Of a stretch of DNA of 42,227 nucleotides, positions 1 to 7,481 are shown in pieces. Under the pieces are notes generated by a model that saw only the letters and a list, made by a program, of their open reading frames with translations, was not told the DNA's origin and ran no database searches. The DNA comes from an uncultured Caryophanales bacterium (GTDB lineage: Bacteria; Bacillota_I; Bacilli_A; RF39; UBA660), in contig CAMVAN010000007.1 in NCBI GenBank assembly GCA_947165475.1, positions 1-42,227 of the forward strand, written 5' to 3'. Both the position numbers and the translations under genes were made by a program. The stretch's first letter is position 1, and each line of letters starts with the position of its first letter.

Positions 1-82
1 TTGTTAATATTTTTATGATTTTTAGGTTTCTTCCTATAAAAACCATAGTATCTAAAAAATATTATAAAATTTCCCTCAAAAA

Positions 83-110
83 TTGTGGATAAAATTATTA
101 CAAATATGAT
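83..110 (+). promoter_or_regulatory. Possible promoter of the proS T-box transcript
   Basis: A weak -35 (TTGTGG, 83-88) lies 16 nt before TATGAT (105-110). Initiation would fall just before the first T-box stem. TATACT at 115-120 is an alternative -10. Bases 1-82 hold no gene that I can support. Confidence 0.3.
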
Positions 111-120
111 AGAATATACT

Positions 121-315
121 AAATCAATGACGAAGAAATATTAATTAGTTAAGCATAAAAGTGAGCTTGGTATAGTGTAAACAAGCTATGATACTATTTA
201 GTTCCTATCTTCAGAGAGAAATGAAAACATTTTCGGAAAAATCCGTTATCAAAAATAAGTATAATAAAAGGATGGCACCGCGCTTTTGCGCTCCTTATGT
301 GCTATTCTTTTTTTT
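121..315 (+). promoter_or_regulatory. T-box riboswitch (proline specifier) upstream of proS
   Basis: This is a tRNA-sensing leader that controls readthrough into the downstream synthetase gene. The conserved T-box sequence is at 270-282 (GGATGGCACCGCG). A terminator alternative pairs 268-272 with 292-296 and 280-283 with 288-291, and a T-run follows at 308-315. In stem I, GAAGA (132-136) pairs with TCTTC (208-212). The base before that strand is A207, and the triplet before it is CCT (204-206), a proline codon in the usual specifier position. AGAGAGAAATGA (213-224) follows stem I, as in other T-boxes. Uncharged tRNA-Pro should stabilise the antiterminator and allow proS transcription. The fold was done by eye. 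Confidence 0.88.
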
Positions 316-332
316 AAGGAAGGGTGAGAAAA

Positions 333-1601
333 ATGAAATTAAGTAGATTAAACATAAAAAAAATTAATCTAAGCGAAGTTGATAATAATTATTCAGGACA
401 GGATATTTTAATGAAACTTGGAGAATTATATCAATATGAAAGTGGTATATATGGATATGGGAATTTATGGACTAAATTAGAAAGAGTAGTAGAAAATATA
501 ATAATTGATGAACTAGATAAAGCTGGATGTATACAAGTAGAGTTTCCAAAACTTCAACCAAGAAAAATATGGGATCAATCAAATAGATGGGATACATATA
601 CAAAAGATGGAGATATAATGTTCACAATAAAAAATAATTTAGGAGAATATGGACTTGCACCAACAGCAGAAGAATGTGCAACTTTATTCGGAGCTAAGAG
701 ATTATCATCATATAAAAATCTGCCAACAATATACTATCAAATAGGAGAAAAATTTAGAAAAGAAATCAGAACAAGAGGATATTTATTTAGACCTAGAACC
801 TTTGTTATGATGGATGCATATTCATTTGATAAAACAGAAGAAGACATGAAAAATACATATCAATTAATGCACCAAGTATATTTAAATATCTTTAATAGGC
901 TAGGTATAAAAGTTATACCAACTATCAGTGACAATGGTGTTATAGGCGGTAAAGTAGCAGAGGAATTTCAAGCAATTACCAATTTAGGAGAAGATAAAAC
1001 TCTTTATGATGAAATAAATGATATTGGTATAAACAAAGAAGTTTTAGATTTTGATAATAAAGAAGAATATCTTAAACAACTAGGAATAACGGATATAACT
1101 ACTTTAATAGAATATAGTACTGTTGAATTAGGAAATAATTTTCAATTAGGAACAAAGTATTCTGAGACAATGAAACTATTCTATATGGATGAAAATAATG
1201 AGAAAAAGCCCTATTACATGGGATGCTATGGAATTGGTTTAGGAAGAATAATTGCTTGTTTAATAGAAAATAATATTATTAAAGAAAACAATAAAATCAA
1301 AGGATTTGCTCTACCATATGATATAGCTCCTTATAAAGTACAAATAATATATAATGAAAATAATAAAGAAGAAGGAGAAAAATTATATAATTATTTACTT
1401 CAAAATAATATTAATACTATTATTGATGATAGAGAAAATTTAAAAATAGGAAATAAAATAAATGACGTTTATGTACTAGGAACTCCAAAGATGATAGTAT
1501 TAGGAAATAAATTTGATGGAAAAAATTATGAAATAGAAGATATAAAAACAAATCAAAAAGAAATTGCTAATATGGAAAATTTACTAAATATTTTGAAATA
1601 G
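333..1601 (+). CDS. proS: Prolyl-tRNA synthetase, short form without the editing insertion
   Basis: Class II synthetase that charges tRNA-Pro. It is a bacterial-type ProRS of 422 aa. Motif 2 is at about 141-162 (FRKEIRTRGYLFRP then MMDAYSFD) and motif 3 at about 297-308 (GCYGIGLGRIIA); an anticodon-binding domain follows from about 325. Bacterial ProRS is usually near 570 aa because a cis-editing INS domain of about 180 aa lies between motifs 2 and 3. Here only about 45 residues separate GED (219-221) from ELGNNF (265-270), so that domain is absent. I chose ATG 333 rather than GTG 324 because the SD AAGGAAGGG (316-324) is then well spaced. The upstream Pro T-box supports the assignment independently. 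Confidence 0.93.
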   Translation: MKLSRLNIKKINLSEVDNNYSGQDILMKLGELYQYESGIYGYGNLWTKLERVVENIIIDELDKAGCIQVEFPKLQPRKIWDQSNRWDTYTKDGDIMFTIKNNLGEYGLAPTAEECATLFGAKRLSSYKNLPTIYYQIGEKFRKEIRTRGYLFRPRTFVMMDAYSFDKTEEDMKNTYQLMHQVYLNIFNRLGIKVIPTISDNGVIGGKVAEEFQAITNLGEDKTLYDEINDIGINKEVLDFDNKEEYLKQLGITDITTLIEYSTVELGNNFQLGTKYSETMKLFYMDENNEKKPYYMGCYGIGLGRIIACLIENNIIKENNKIKGFALPYDIAPYKVQIIYNENNKEEGEKLYNYLLQNNINTIIDDRENLKIGNKINDVYVLGTPKMIVLGNKFDGKNYEIEDIKTNQKEIANMENLLNILK

Positions 1602-1754
1602 TATCAAGTACTATTATGATAATTTGTTATTTTCAAACTCAAAAAACACATGTATAATTATTACAATAAGGGATGAATAATAATGAAACGCTTATTTATG
1701 GAAAAAAAGAGCTTTTAAAAAAACGTAAACTTAAAAAGAAAAGTGTAAAATCAA

Positions 1755-1784
1755 TTGTGTTGTCTATTTTATACATGCTATAAT
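1755..1784 (+). promoter_or_regulatory. Promoter for the HD-domain gene
   Basis: TTGTGT (1755-1760), an 18-nt spacer, then TATAAT (1779-1784) preceded by TGC, which is an extended -10. The rest of the 250-bp gap 1602-1854 contains only a weak hairpin (1597-1615) right after proS and nothing else recognisable. Confidence 0.55.
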
Positions 1785-1854
1785 GAAAAAGCATGAAGGA
1801 TAAAAGTAATAAAAATAACGATAGATTTTCTAGCTAGTTGAAAGGAATAATTAA

Positions 1855-2322
1855 ATGAAAGAATACAAAATATATCATGAAATTATAAATAATAATAAAT
1901 ATAAAAGAGAAATGGAGTTTATGCAACATGGAGATTATTCTGTATATGATCATTCTATTAATGTGGCAAAAACCTGCTTTATGATTTCAAAAAAACTAAA
2001 ATTAAATGTAGAAGTAGAATCTCTAATAAAAGGTGCATTATTGCATGATTATTTTTTATATGATTGGCATGATAAAAACCCAAAACATAAATTTCATGCT
2101 ATAGATCATGCAAGAAAAGCAAAAGATAACGCCATAAGGGATTTTGGATTAACAAAAAAAGAAGAAAACATGATATTATCACACATGTTTCCATTAGGAA
2201 CAGTTATACCTAAATATAAAGAAAGTATTATTTTATGTCTTGCAGATAAATATTGTGCTTTATCTGAAGTGCTAAATTCAAATTATTATTATCGTAAGGC
2301 TAAAGAATGGGTACAGTCATAA
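1855..2322 (+). CDS. HD-domain phosphohydrolase
   Basis: 155 aa protein with the HD-superfamily metal-binding pattern: His33, the His64-Asp65 doublet (GALLHDYFLYD), His110 and Asp131 (CLADKY). The fold hydrolyses phosphoester bonds in nucleotides or related substrates; the substrate here cannot be told. The SD AAAGGAA is well placed before ATG 1855. The gene is monocistronic with its own extended -10 promoter and converges with the minus-strand deaminase gene. It has no signal peptide or membrane segment, so a cytoplasmic enzyme is expected. Confidence 0.8.
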   Translation: MKEYKIYHEIINNNKYKREMEFMQHGDYSVYDHSINVAKTCFMISKKLKLNVEVESLIKGALLHDYFLYDWHDKNPKHKFHAIDHARKAKDNAIRDFGLTKKEENMILSHMFPLGTVIPKYKESIILCLADKYCALSEVLNSNYYYRKAKEWVQS

Positions 2323-2345
2323 AAGCTCACAAAATTGTGCAAAAA

Positions 2346-3248
2346 TTATAATCGTCCATGTTCTTTTAAAACAGAAATAGCCTTATCTCGATGAAGCTTT
2401 TCTACAAGTTTAATTGGGCTATTAGAACGTTCAACTATATCTTTAATAGATACTGGATATTCTTTGCAAAAATACTGATTACTATCTTCTATAGTAGCAG
2501 CATAAACAATTCTACTAATACCTTCAGCTAATATTGCTTCCTGACACATCATACATGGTTCGCAAGAAGTATATAATGTACATTCGTGAAGATTCCCTCT
2601 AGAGATGGAATCTTTTATATTGGAAACAGCAGAGTCAATAGCAATTAATTCTGCATGTTGAAAAACTGTGTTTTTTGAAGGAACATTATCATCACTTCTA
2701 CCAATAATTTTTCCATCTCTTACAACAATAGCACCAAAAGGATAAAAAGAATTTCTACTTATATCTATAGCAACATCAATAAAACTTTCATCACTATCAA
2801 TAATTTTTTTATTGTAATCTAAAATAACTTTCATTGCTTCTTCTTCAAGAAGCCCTTTTATAATATTCATATCTGGATTAATTTTTTTTACAATATCCAA
2901 GATAGAGAAATCTTCCACATGATTATAGTATAAATTACTGGCCTCTATGTTTATTCCATAAACAAGGTTGTTTATTCCAGAATATAAGATGGCTTCCATT
3001 GCCATTAAACAAGGCTCACAAGAGGAATACATTGTACACCCAACTAAACCATCCATTAAATCTTTTCCATTTAATGCATCTTCAATAGCAACTAATTGAG
3101 CATGACTATATATAGTTTTACTAACACTAGTAAGACTATCACTTCTACCAATAATTTTTCCATCTCTTACAACAATAGCCCCATATGGGTATTTACCTGT
3201 TTTACTTAACTCAATTGCAATATTCATAAAATACTTATCATTATGCAT
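2346..3248 (-). CDS. Tandem CDA-fold deaminase, N-terminal half degenerate
   Basis: 300 aa protein made of two copies of a cytidine/guanine-deaminase-like zinc domain (about 15-135 and 160-290). The copies share PYGAIVVRDGKIIGRSD / PFGAIVVRDGKIIGRSD, which indicates internal duplication. The C-terminal copy has the full active site: His198-Ala-Glu200 and PCMMC (Cys232, Cys235). The N-terminal copy has HAQ (Gln51 in place of the catalytic Glu) and PCLMA (Ala83 in place of the second zinc Cys), so it should be catalytically dead. Substrate is unknown; the second half resembles guanine or nucleoside deaminases. ATG 3248 is preferred because GAGG (3258-3261) gives 9-nt spacing; ATG 3254 is an alternative. 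The longer upstream reading frame is low-complexity and unlikely to be coding. Confidence 0.82.
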   Translation of the reverse strand: MHNDKYFMNIAIELSKTGKYPYGAIVVRDGKIIGRSDSLTSVSKTIYSHAQLVAIEDALNGKDLMDGLVGCTMYSSCEPCLMAMEAILYSGINNLVYGINIEASNLYYNHVEDFSILDIVKKINPDMNIIKGLLEEEAMKVILDYNKKIIDSDESFIDVAIDISRNSFYPFGAIVVRDGKIIGRSDDNVPSKNTVFQHAELIAIDSAVSNIKDSISRGNLHECTLYTSCEPCMMCQEAILAEGISRIVYAATIEDSNQYFCKEYPVSIKDIVERSNSPIKLVEKLHRDKAISVLKEHGRL

Positions 3249-3267
3249 AAACATCAACCTCAAATAG

Positions 3268-3296
3268 ATACTAACAAATAAATAAAAAATGTGCAA
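3268..3296 (-). promoter_or_regulatory. Promoter of the tandem deaminase
   Basis: On the minus strand, TTGCAC (3296-3291), a 17-nt spacer and TAGTAT (3273-3268) form a good vegetative promoter. Initiation would fall near 3261, giving a very short leader that begins at the SD. An A-run at about 3300-3313 lies just upstream. Confidence 0.6.
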
Positions 3297-3447
3297 GACT
3301 AAAAAAAAAAAAAGATATAAATAGTGTATTAGCAAAACATAAAAGAGAAGAAAAAAATGATATAGATATACACGAACATTAATATAAAACAAAAACTATA
3401 AATAAAAAGAATTATTATAAAATATAGTACAATTTTTCTTTTTTTAT

Positions 3448-3456
3448 GATAAAATA
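3448..3456 (+). promoter_or_regulatory. Extended -10 of the zinc-ribbon gene at 3478
   Basis: TGATAAAAT (3448-3456) fits an extended -10; the -35 region (GTACAA, 3428-3433) is poor. The SD AGAGG follows at about 3468. Confidence 0.4.
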
Positions 3457-3477
3457 AAAATAGAAAAGAGGTAGAAA

Positions 3478-4224
3478 ATGAAAAAAACAGTTTTAGAATG
3501 CCCATATTGTAAATCTGATATAACAGAAGAAAATCAAATATGTCCAAAATGCGGAGCAGATTGTAAAGACATAATAAAAAAATATAGAAAAGAAAAAGAA
3601 GAAGAAAAAGAAGAATTACAAAAGGCTACTAGAGAACAAGTAATGAAATTCCAAAAAAATATGTCAAGAGGATTCAAGCTAGTATTTATACCATTTATTT
3701 TCTTTTTTATGATAATTTTTGGATTTATTGCTTATCAAATTTTGAATAGTACTGATATATTTGTAGGTAAGAAAAAAGATATAACAGGAAGTTTAAATGA
3801 AAAAGTCGAGAAAGAAAATTTCTCTTTATCTATTGATAAATTTGAAGTATATGAGTACTATGATGATTTTTTTAAAGATAAATGCAATACAAAAAAAGAT
3901 TATAAAAAAATAGCTTTTCATATAATAATTAAAAACTTGGAAAGCCAGCCAAAAGAAGTATCAGATTTAATAAAGAAAATTAATTTAAAAGCCGGAGACG
4001 AAAACTTAGAAGAAGTAGAAACAAATACAGACGAAAATTTTTGTAATGTTGTTCAAGGAAAGGCTTCTTATAACAGTATAGCTGAAGACACATCAATTCT
4101 ACCAAATGATAAAACATCTGGCTATATAGGCTTTGAAGTACCAGAAAATGAAGAAAATCTAAAATTTATTATTAATGATTCAGAAATTATTGAAATTAAA
4201 AACCCAGTTTTTAAAGAAAACTAG
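3478..4224 (+). CDS. Zinc-ribbon, single-pass membrane protein with extracytoplasmic domain
   Basis: 248 aa. A CxxC...CxxC zinc ribbon (Cys8, Cys11, Cys22, Cys25) starts the protein, followed by a charged K/E-rich helix (about 33-60) and one membrane segment (about 66-88). The remaining ~155 residues should lie outside the cell. This tail resembles DUF4352-like domains (strand-rich, ending in a TSGYIGFEVPENEE-type segment). Function is unknown. Two other proteins in this window (18221 and 26944) share the architecture. The SD AGAGGTAG precedes ATG 3478, and a terminator overlaps the stop codon. Confidence 0.75.
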   Translation: MKKTVLECPYCKSDITEENQICPKCGADCKDIIKKYRKEKEEEKEELQKATREQVMKFQKNMSRGFKLVFIPFIFFFMIIFGFIAYQILNSTDIFVGKKKDITGSLNEKVEKENFSLSIDKFEVYEYYDDFFKDKCNTKKDYKKIAFHIIIKNLESQPKEVSDLIKKINLKAGDENLEEVETNTDENFCNVVQGKASYNSIAEDTSILPNDKTSGYIGFEVPENEENLKFIINDSEIIEIKNPVFKEN

Positions 4225-4231
4225 GTTTTTT
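4199..4231 (+). terminator. Intrinsic terminator after the zinc-ribbon gene
   Basis: AAAACC-C-AGTTTT (4199-4211) pairs with AAAACT-A-GGTTTT (4217-4229) around one mismatch, and a T-run follows. It overlaps the end of the coding region. Confidence 0.7.
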
Positions 4232-4241
4232 CTTTTAAAAG

Positions 4242-4250
4242 TGATAAAAT
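4242..4250 (+). promoter_or_regulatory. Extended -10 of the S66 peptidase gene
   Basis: TGATAAAAT lies 24 nt before the start codon, directly behind the preceding terminator. Confidence 0.4.
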
Positions 4251-4273
4251 AAATACGAGATAGGAGGGAAAAT

Positions 4274-5332
4274 ATGAAACCTAAAATACTAAACAAAGGA
4301 GATAAAATAGCAATAGTCAGTTTATCTAGAGGCTTATTAGGAATGCCCTTTTGCAAACATGAATTAGATCTTGGAATAAAGAGATTAAAAGAATTGGGAC
4401 TAGAACCAGTAATTATGCCTAATGCAGCTAAAGATATGGAATATCTTGAAAAACATCCAGAAAAAAGAGCAGAAGATTTAAAAGCAGCCTTTAAAGATAA
4501 AGAAATAAAGGCAATTATTAATGCAATTGGAGGAGAAGACACATACAAAACAATTTCATATTTAATGGAAGATGATGAATTTAAAGAGATAATTAAAGAA
4601 AACCCCAAAATATTTATGGGATTCTCTGATACAACCAATAATCATTTAATGTTAAATAAGCTAGGATTATCAACTTTTTATGGACCTTGTTTTTTAATTG
4701 ATATAGCCGAACTTGACAAAGAAATGCTACCTTATACAAAAGATGCATTCAATTCTCTTTTTGAAAACAAAAGTCAGATAGAAATAAAGCCAAGTCCAGT
4801 ATGGTATAAAGATAGAGTAAATTATTCTGAAGAACAATTAAATATACCAAGAGAACAAGTAGAAGAAACACATAACTTTGAAACAATAAAGGGAACAGGA
4901 ATAATAGAAGGAAAACTATATGGTGGCTGTATAGAAATACTATATGATGCTATGTATGGAAAATCATCTGAAATATATAAAAAATATGATATCTTACCAA
5001 AAATAGAAGAATGGAAAGAAAAAATATTATTTATAGAAACTAGTGATAATAAAATATCTCCTGAAGAATTAAAAAAAATTTTAATAAAAATGAAAGAGGA
5101 TAAGATTCTAGAAAATGTAAAAGGAATATTAGTAGGAAAACCAATAGATGAAATATATTATGATGAGTATAAAAATATTTATAAAGAAGTATTAAAAGAC
5201 ATTCAAACCCCAATTCTTTATAATATAAATTTTGGTCATTCAGTACCTAGATGTATATTACCATATGATGCTATAACTGAAATTGATTTTGATAATAAAA
5301 CAATTACTATAAAAGAATCATATTTTGAATAA
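4274..5332 (+). CDS. S66 family serine peptidase (LD-carboxypeptidase / MccF-like)
   Basis: 352 aa, the usual length for the family. S66 enzymes are Ser-Glu-His peptidases that cleave L,D bonds in peptidoglycan peptides or inactivate microcin C-like compounds. The triad can be placed: Ser118 in MGFSDTTN, Glu255 in LFIETSDN and His322 in NFGHSVPRC; IGGEDT (85-90) is the oxyanion region. The GGxDT and GFSDTT forms look nearer to MccF-like than to classical LdcA, so the exact substrate is uncertain. No signal peptide, so cytoplasmic. The SD AGGAGGG sits before ATG 4274. Confidence 0.87.
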   Translation: MKPKILNKGDKIAIVSLSRGLLGMPFCKHELDLGIKRLKELGLEPVIMPNAAKDMEYLEKHPEKRAEDLKAAFKDKEIKAIINAIGGEDTYKTISYLMEDDEFKEIIKENPKIFMGFSDTTNNHLMLNKLGLSTFYGPCFLIDIAELDKEMLPYTKDAFNSLFENKSQIEIKPSPVWYKDRVNYSEEQLNIPREQVEETHNFETIKGTGIIEGKLYGGCIEILYDAMYGKSSEIYKKYDILPKIEEWKEKILFIETSDNKISPEELKKILIKMKEDKILENVKGILVGKPIDEIYYDEYKNIYKEVLKDIQTPILYNINFGHSVPRCILPYDAITEIDFDNKTITIKESYFE

Positions 5333-5353
5333 AAAAAGGGGACAGAGTCCCCC
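5331..5353 (-). terminator. Minus-strand intrinsic terminator (no matching gene)
   Basis: Read leftwards, GGGGAC-TCT-GTCCCC (5352-5338) is followed by seven T (5337-5331), a textbook terminator on the minus strand. On the plus strand the T tract is missing, so it should not stop the S66 transcript well. Confidence 0.7.
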
Positions 5354-5400
5354 AAATCTATATAAAGAGGATCTTCACATGAAATAGTGAACCTTCCTCT
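5331..5400 (-). ncRNA. Candidate small RNA of about 70 nt, minus strand
   Basis: Between the S66 gene and prfB, the minus strand reads as a compact RNA gene. A -10-like TATATT (5411-5406) would start transcription near 5400, and a weak TTGGTA lies at 5436-5431. A first hairpin pairs AGAGGA (5400-5395 on the plus numbering) with TCCTCT (5371-5366), with inner TCAC/GTGA pairing. A linker follows, then the GGGGAC/GTCCCC hairpin and its U-tract. No reading frame with an SD fits inside. I do not recognise a known RNA family. The call rests on the match of promoter, hairpin and terminator positions. Confidence 0.4.
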
Positions 5401-5532
5401 AAAATAATATATGTTGTAAATAAAAAAAAATACCAATAATGAAAGATTTTATTCTGAAAATTCCTTTTTCTGATAAAAAATGACTATAAAAGTATTTATG
5501 ATAAACAAAAATAAAAAATAAAGGAGATAATT

Positions 5533-6616
5533 ATGGAAAGCAAAGAAGCTAAAGAAAAACTAATTAAAAACTTAGAAATAATAAATAAACTTGGGAGGGA
5601 ACTTTGACTTAGATAATAAACTAAAAATAATTAATGACTTAGAAAAAGAAACAACGAAGCCACATTTTTGGAATAATAGAGAAAAAAGTGAAAAAACAAT
5701 TAAAGAAATAAATTCATTAAAGAATGAAACTGAAGAAATTATTTCTATAAAAAATGAAATTGAATCAAATTTAGAACTGATAAAGCTATTAGATGCCGAA
5801 CCAGATGAAGCTCTAACAGAAGAAATAATAAAGTCTATCCCTAAAATAGAAAAATTAATAGAAAAAGAAAAAAGAAAAATATCATTAAGTGGTCCATATG
5901 ATAGAAATGATTGTATTTTAGAAATCCATCCTGGAGCTGGAGGAACAGAATCTTGTGACTGGGCAAGTATGCTATATAGAATGTATTTGAGATGGTGTGA
6001 AAAAAAAGGATATAAAACAACAATCTTGGACTATCAAGATGGCGATGAAGCAGGTATAAAAAGTGTATCTATTAAAATATGTGGAGCAAATGCATATGGT
6101 TTCTTAAAAAGAGAAAGGGGCGTACATAGATTAGTTAGATTATCTCCATTTGACTCTAACAATAGAAGACACACCTCCTTTGCATCAGTAGAGATTACAC
6201 CAGAAATTGAGCAAGATACAAGTATTGATATAGATGAAAAAGACTTAAAAATAGATGTATATCGTTCAACCGGTGCTGGAGGCCAGGGGGTAAATACTAC
6301 AGACTCAGCAGTAAGAATAACTCATCTCCCTACTAAAATAGTAGTTACCTGTCAAAATGAAAGAAGTCAAATTCAAAATAAAGAACAAGCAATGAAAGTT
6401 CTAAAAAATAAACTGTTGCTAAAAAAACTAGAGGAACAAGAAGAAGAAATGAATAAAATAAAAGGAATACAGTCAAATATTAACTTTGGATCACAAATAA
6501 GAAGTTATGTTATGCATCCTTATTCTATGGTAAAAGATCATCGAACAGGAGTAGAAACAAGTAATGTAGATAAAGTCTTAGATGGAGATTTAGATATGTT
6601 TATAAATTATGAATAA
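5533..6616 (+). CDS. prfB: Peptide chain release factor 2, expressed by +1 programmed frameshift
   Basis: RF2 ends translation at UGA and UAA. The gene starts at ATG 5533 behind the SD AAAGGAG. Frame one runs 24 codons to CTT (5602-5604), then an in-frame TGA (5605-5607). An internal SD-like GGGAGGGAA (5593-5601) and CTT-TGA-C make the conserved slip site: the ribosome skips T5605 and continues with GAC at 5606, giving about 360 aa. The SPF tripeptide (about residues 204-206) is the RF2 stop-codon discriminator, and GGQ (about 249-251) is the peptidyl hydrolysis motif. Low RF2 gives more frameshifting, so the gene autoregulates. Presence of RF2 confirms UGA as a stop in this organism. yitT begins right after. 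Confidence 0.96.
5593..5608 (+). promoter_or_regulatory. prfB +1 frameshift signal
   Basis: Internal SD-like GGGAGGG (5593-5599), then CTT TGA C (5602-5608). This arrangement of SD, slippery CTT and UGA-C matches that of most bacterial prfB genes. Confidence 0.93.
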
Positions 6617-6626
6617 GAGGGAAACA

Positions 6627-7481
6627 ATGAAAAAAAATAAAGTTATATATATGTATGAAAATATTCAAAAGATGTTAAAACTAATATTAGGCTGCCTTTT
6701 AATATCTTTATCATATAATATTTTTATAGCTCCTAATAAATTAGTTTCTGGAGGAGTAAGTGGGCTTGCGATAATTATTAACAATGTAATAAATTTACAA
6801 AATTCCACTATCATATTGATAATGAATTCAATACTCCTAATTTTAAGTATGTTTTTTTTAGGAAAGAAAAAAACAAATGCAACAATACTAGGATCAATTT
6901 TATTCCCAATATTTGTAAGAATTACTGAAAATATAAATGTTTGGTTAAAAATAGATACAAGTTCAATATTATTTTCTACAATTATTGGCGGAATTATATT
7001 CGGTGTTGGAGCAGGAATTATCTATAAAGCAGGATTCACTACAGGTGGAACGGACATATTAAATCAAATTGTTAGTCAATATTTTAAAATAAGTATAGGA
7101 AATAGCATGTTAATCATAGATGGAGCAATTGTTATAACTTCAGGTTTATTTTTCGGAATAAATAATATGATGTATTCTATAGTTTTATTATATATAATAA
7201 GTTTAATATCTGATCGAGTAATACTAGGTATATCTGAAAGTAAAGTTTTCTTTATTGCGACAAGCAAAGAAAAAGAAGTCAAACTATTTATTATAGAAGA
7301 GTTAGGACATGGAGTAACTATATTCCATGCAGAAGGAGGATTTAAAAATAAAAATCAAACTATTTTAATGACTACTCTTCCAACAAGAAAATATTATGCA
7401 TTAAAAGAAGGAATAAGAAAAATTGATACTGAAGCCTTTTATATAATTACCGATACATATGAAGTATTTGGAGGGGAATAA
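6627..7481 (+). CDS. YitT family membrane protein (first copy)
   Basis: 284 aa membrane protein of the YitT/DUF161 type. About five to six hydrophobic helices cover residues 15-200, with glycine-rich signatures (NIFIAPNKLVSGGVSG, FTTGGTDIL). A soluble C-terminal DUF2179-like domain follows (about 205-284). The family is thought to be transporters, but the substrate is not established. The start is ATG 6627 behind AGAGGG rather than 6609, which overlaps the prfB stop. It is probably cotranscribed with prfB and lies directly before a paralogue. Confidence 0.83.
   Translation: MKKNKVIYMYENIQKMLKLILGCLLISLSYNIFIAPNKLVSGGVSGLAIIINNVINLQNSTIILIMNSILLILSMFFLGKKKTNATILGSILFPIFVRITENINVWLKIDTSSILFSTIIGGIIFGVGAGIIYKAGFTTGGTDILNQIVSQYFKISIGNSMLIIDGAIVITSGLFFGINNMMYSIVLLYIISLISDRVILGISESKVFFIATSKEKEVKLFIIEELGHGVTIFHAEGGFKNKNQTILMTTLPTRKYYALKEGIRKIDTEAFYIITDTYEVFGGE

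Noticed and set aside
84..92. Perfect DnaA-box-like sequence (TGTGGATAA), and similar TATCCACA in the arms of terminators 26612 and 27571
   Set aside because: Single isolated site with no cluster, no dnaA/dnaN genes and no AT-rich unwinding pattern distinct from background. The other two are explained as terminator stems.
1597..1615. Hairpin AATAGTA/TACTATT right after proS as a terminator
   Set aside because: Seven weak pairs and no T-run; too weak to list as a terminator.
1683..1718. An 11-codon ORF (MKRLFMEKKSF) with an SD-like sequence upstream, after proS
   Set aside because: Too short to separate from chance in AT-rich DNA. The HD gene's promoter lies downstream, and it does not resemble a leader peptide with a coupled attenuator.
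2323..2345. CACAA-AA-TTGTG palindrome between the convergent HD and deaminase genes as a terminator
   Set aside because: Loop of two bases cannot form a hairpin of this kind, and no T-run follows.
3249..3547. Minus-strand open frames upstream of the deaminase (Phe/Tyr/Leu-rich)
   Set aside because: Low-complexity reading of an A-rich intergenic region. A good promoter and SD place the deaminase start at 3248.
5236..5436. Minus-strand frame of 66 codons over the candidate small RNA
   Set aside because: No SD, overlaps the S66 gene end and the hairpins, composition not protein-like.
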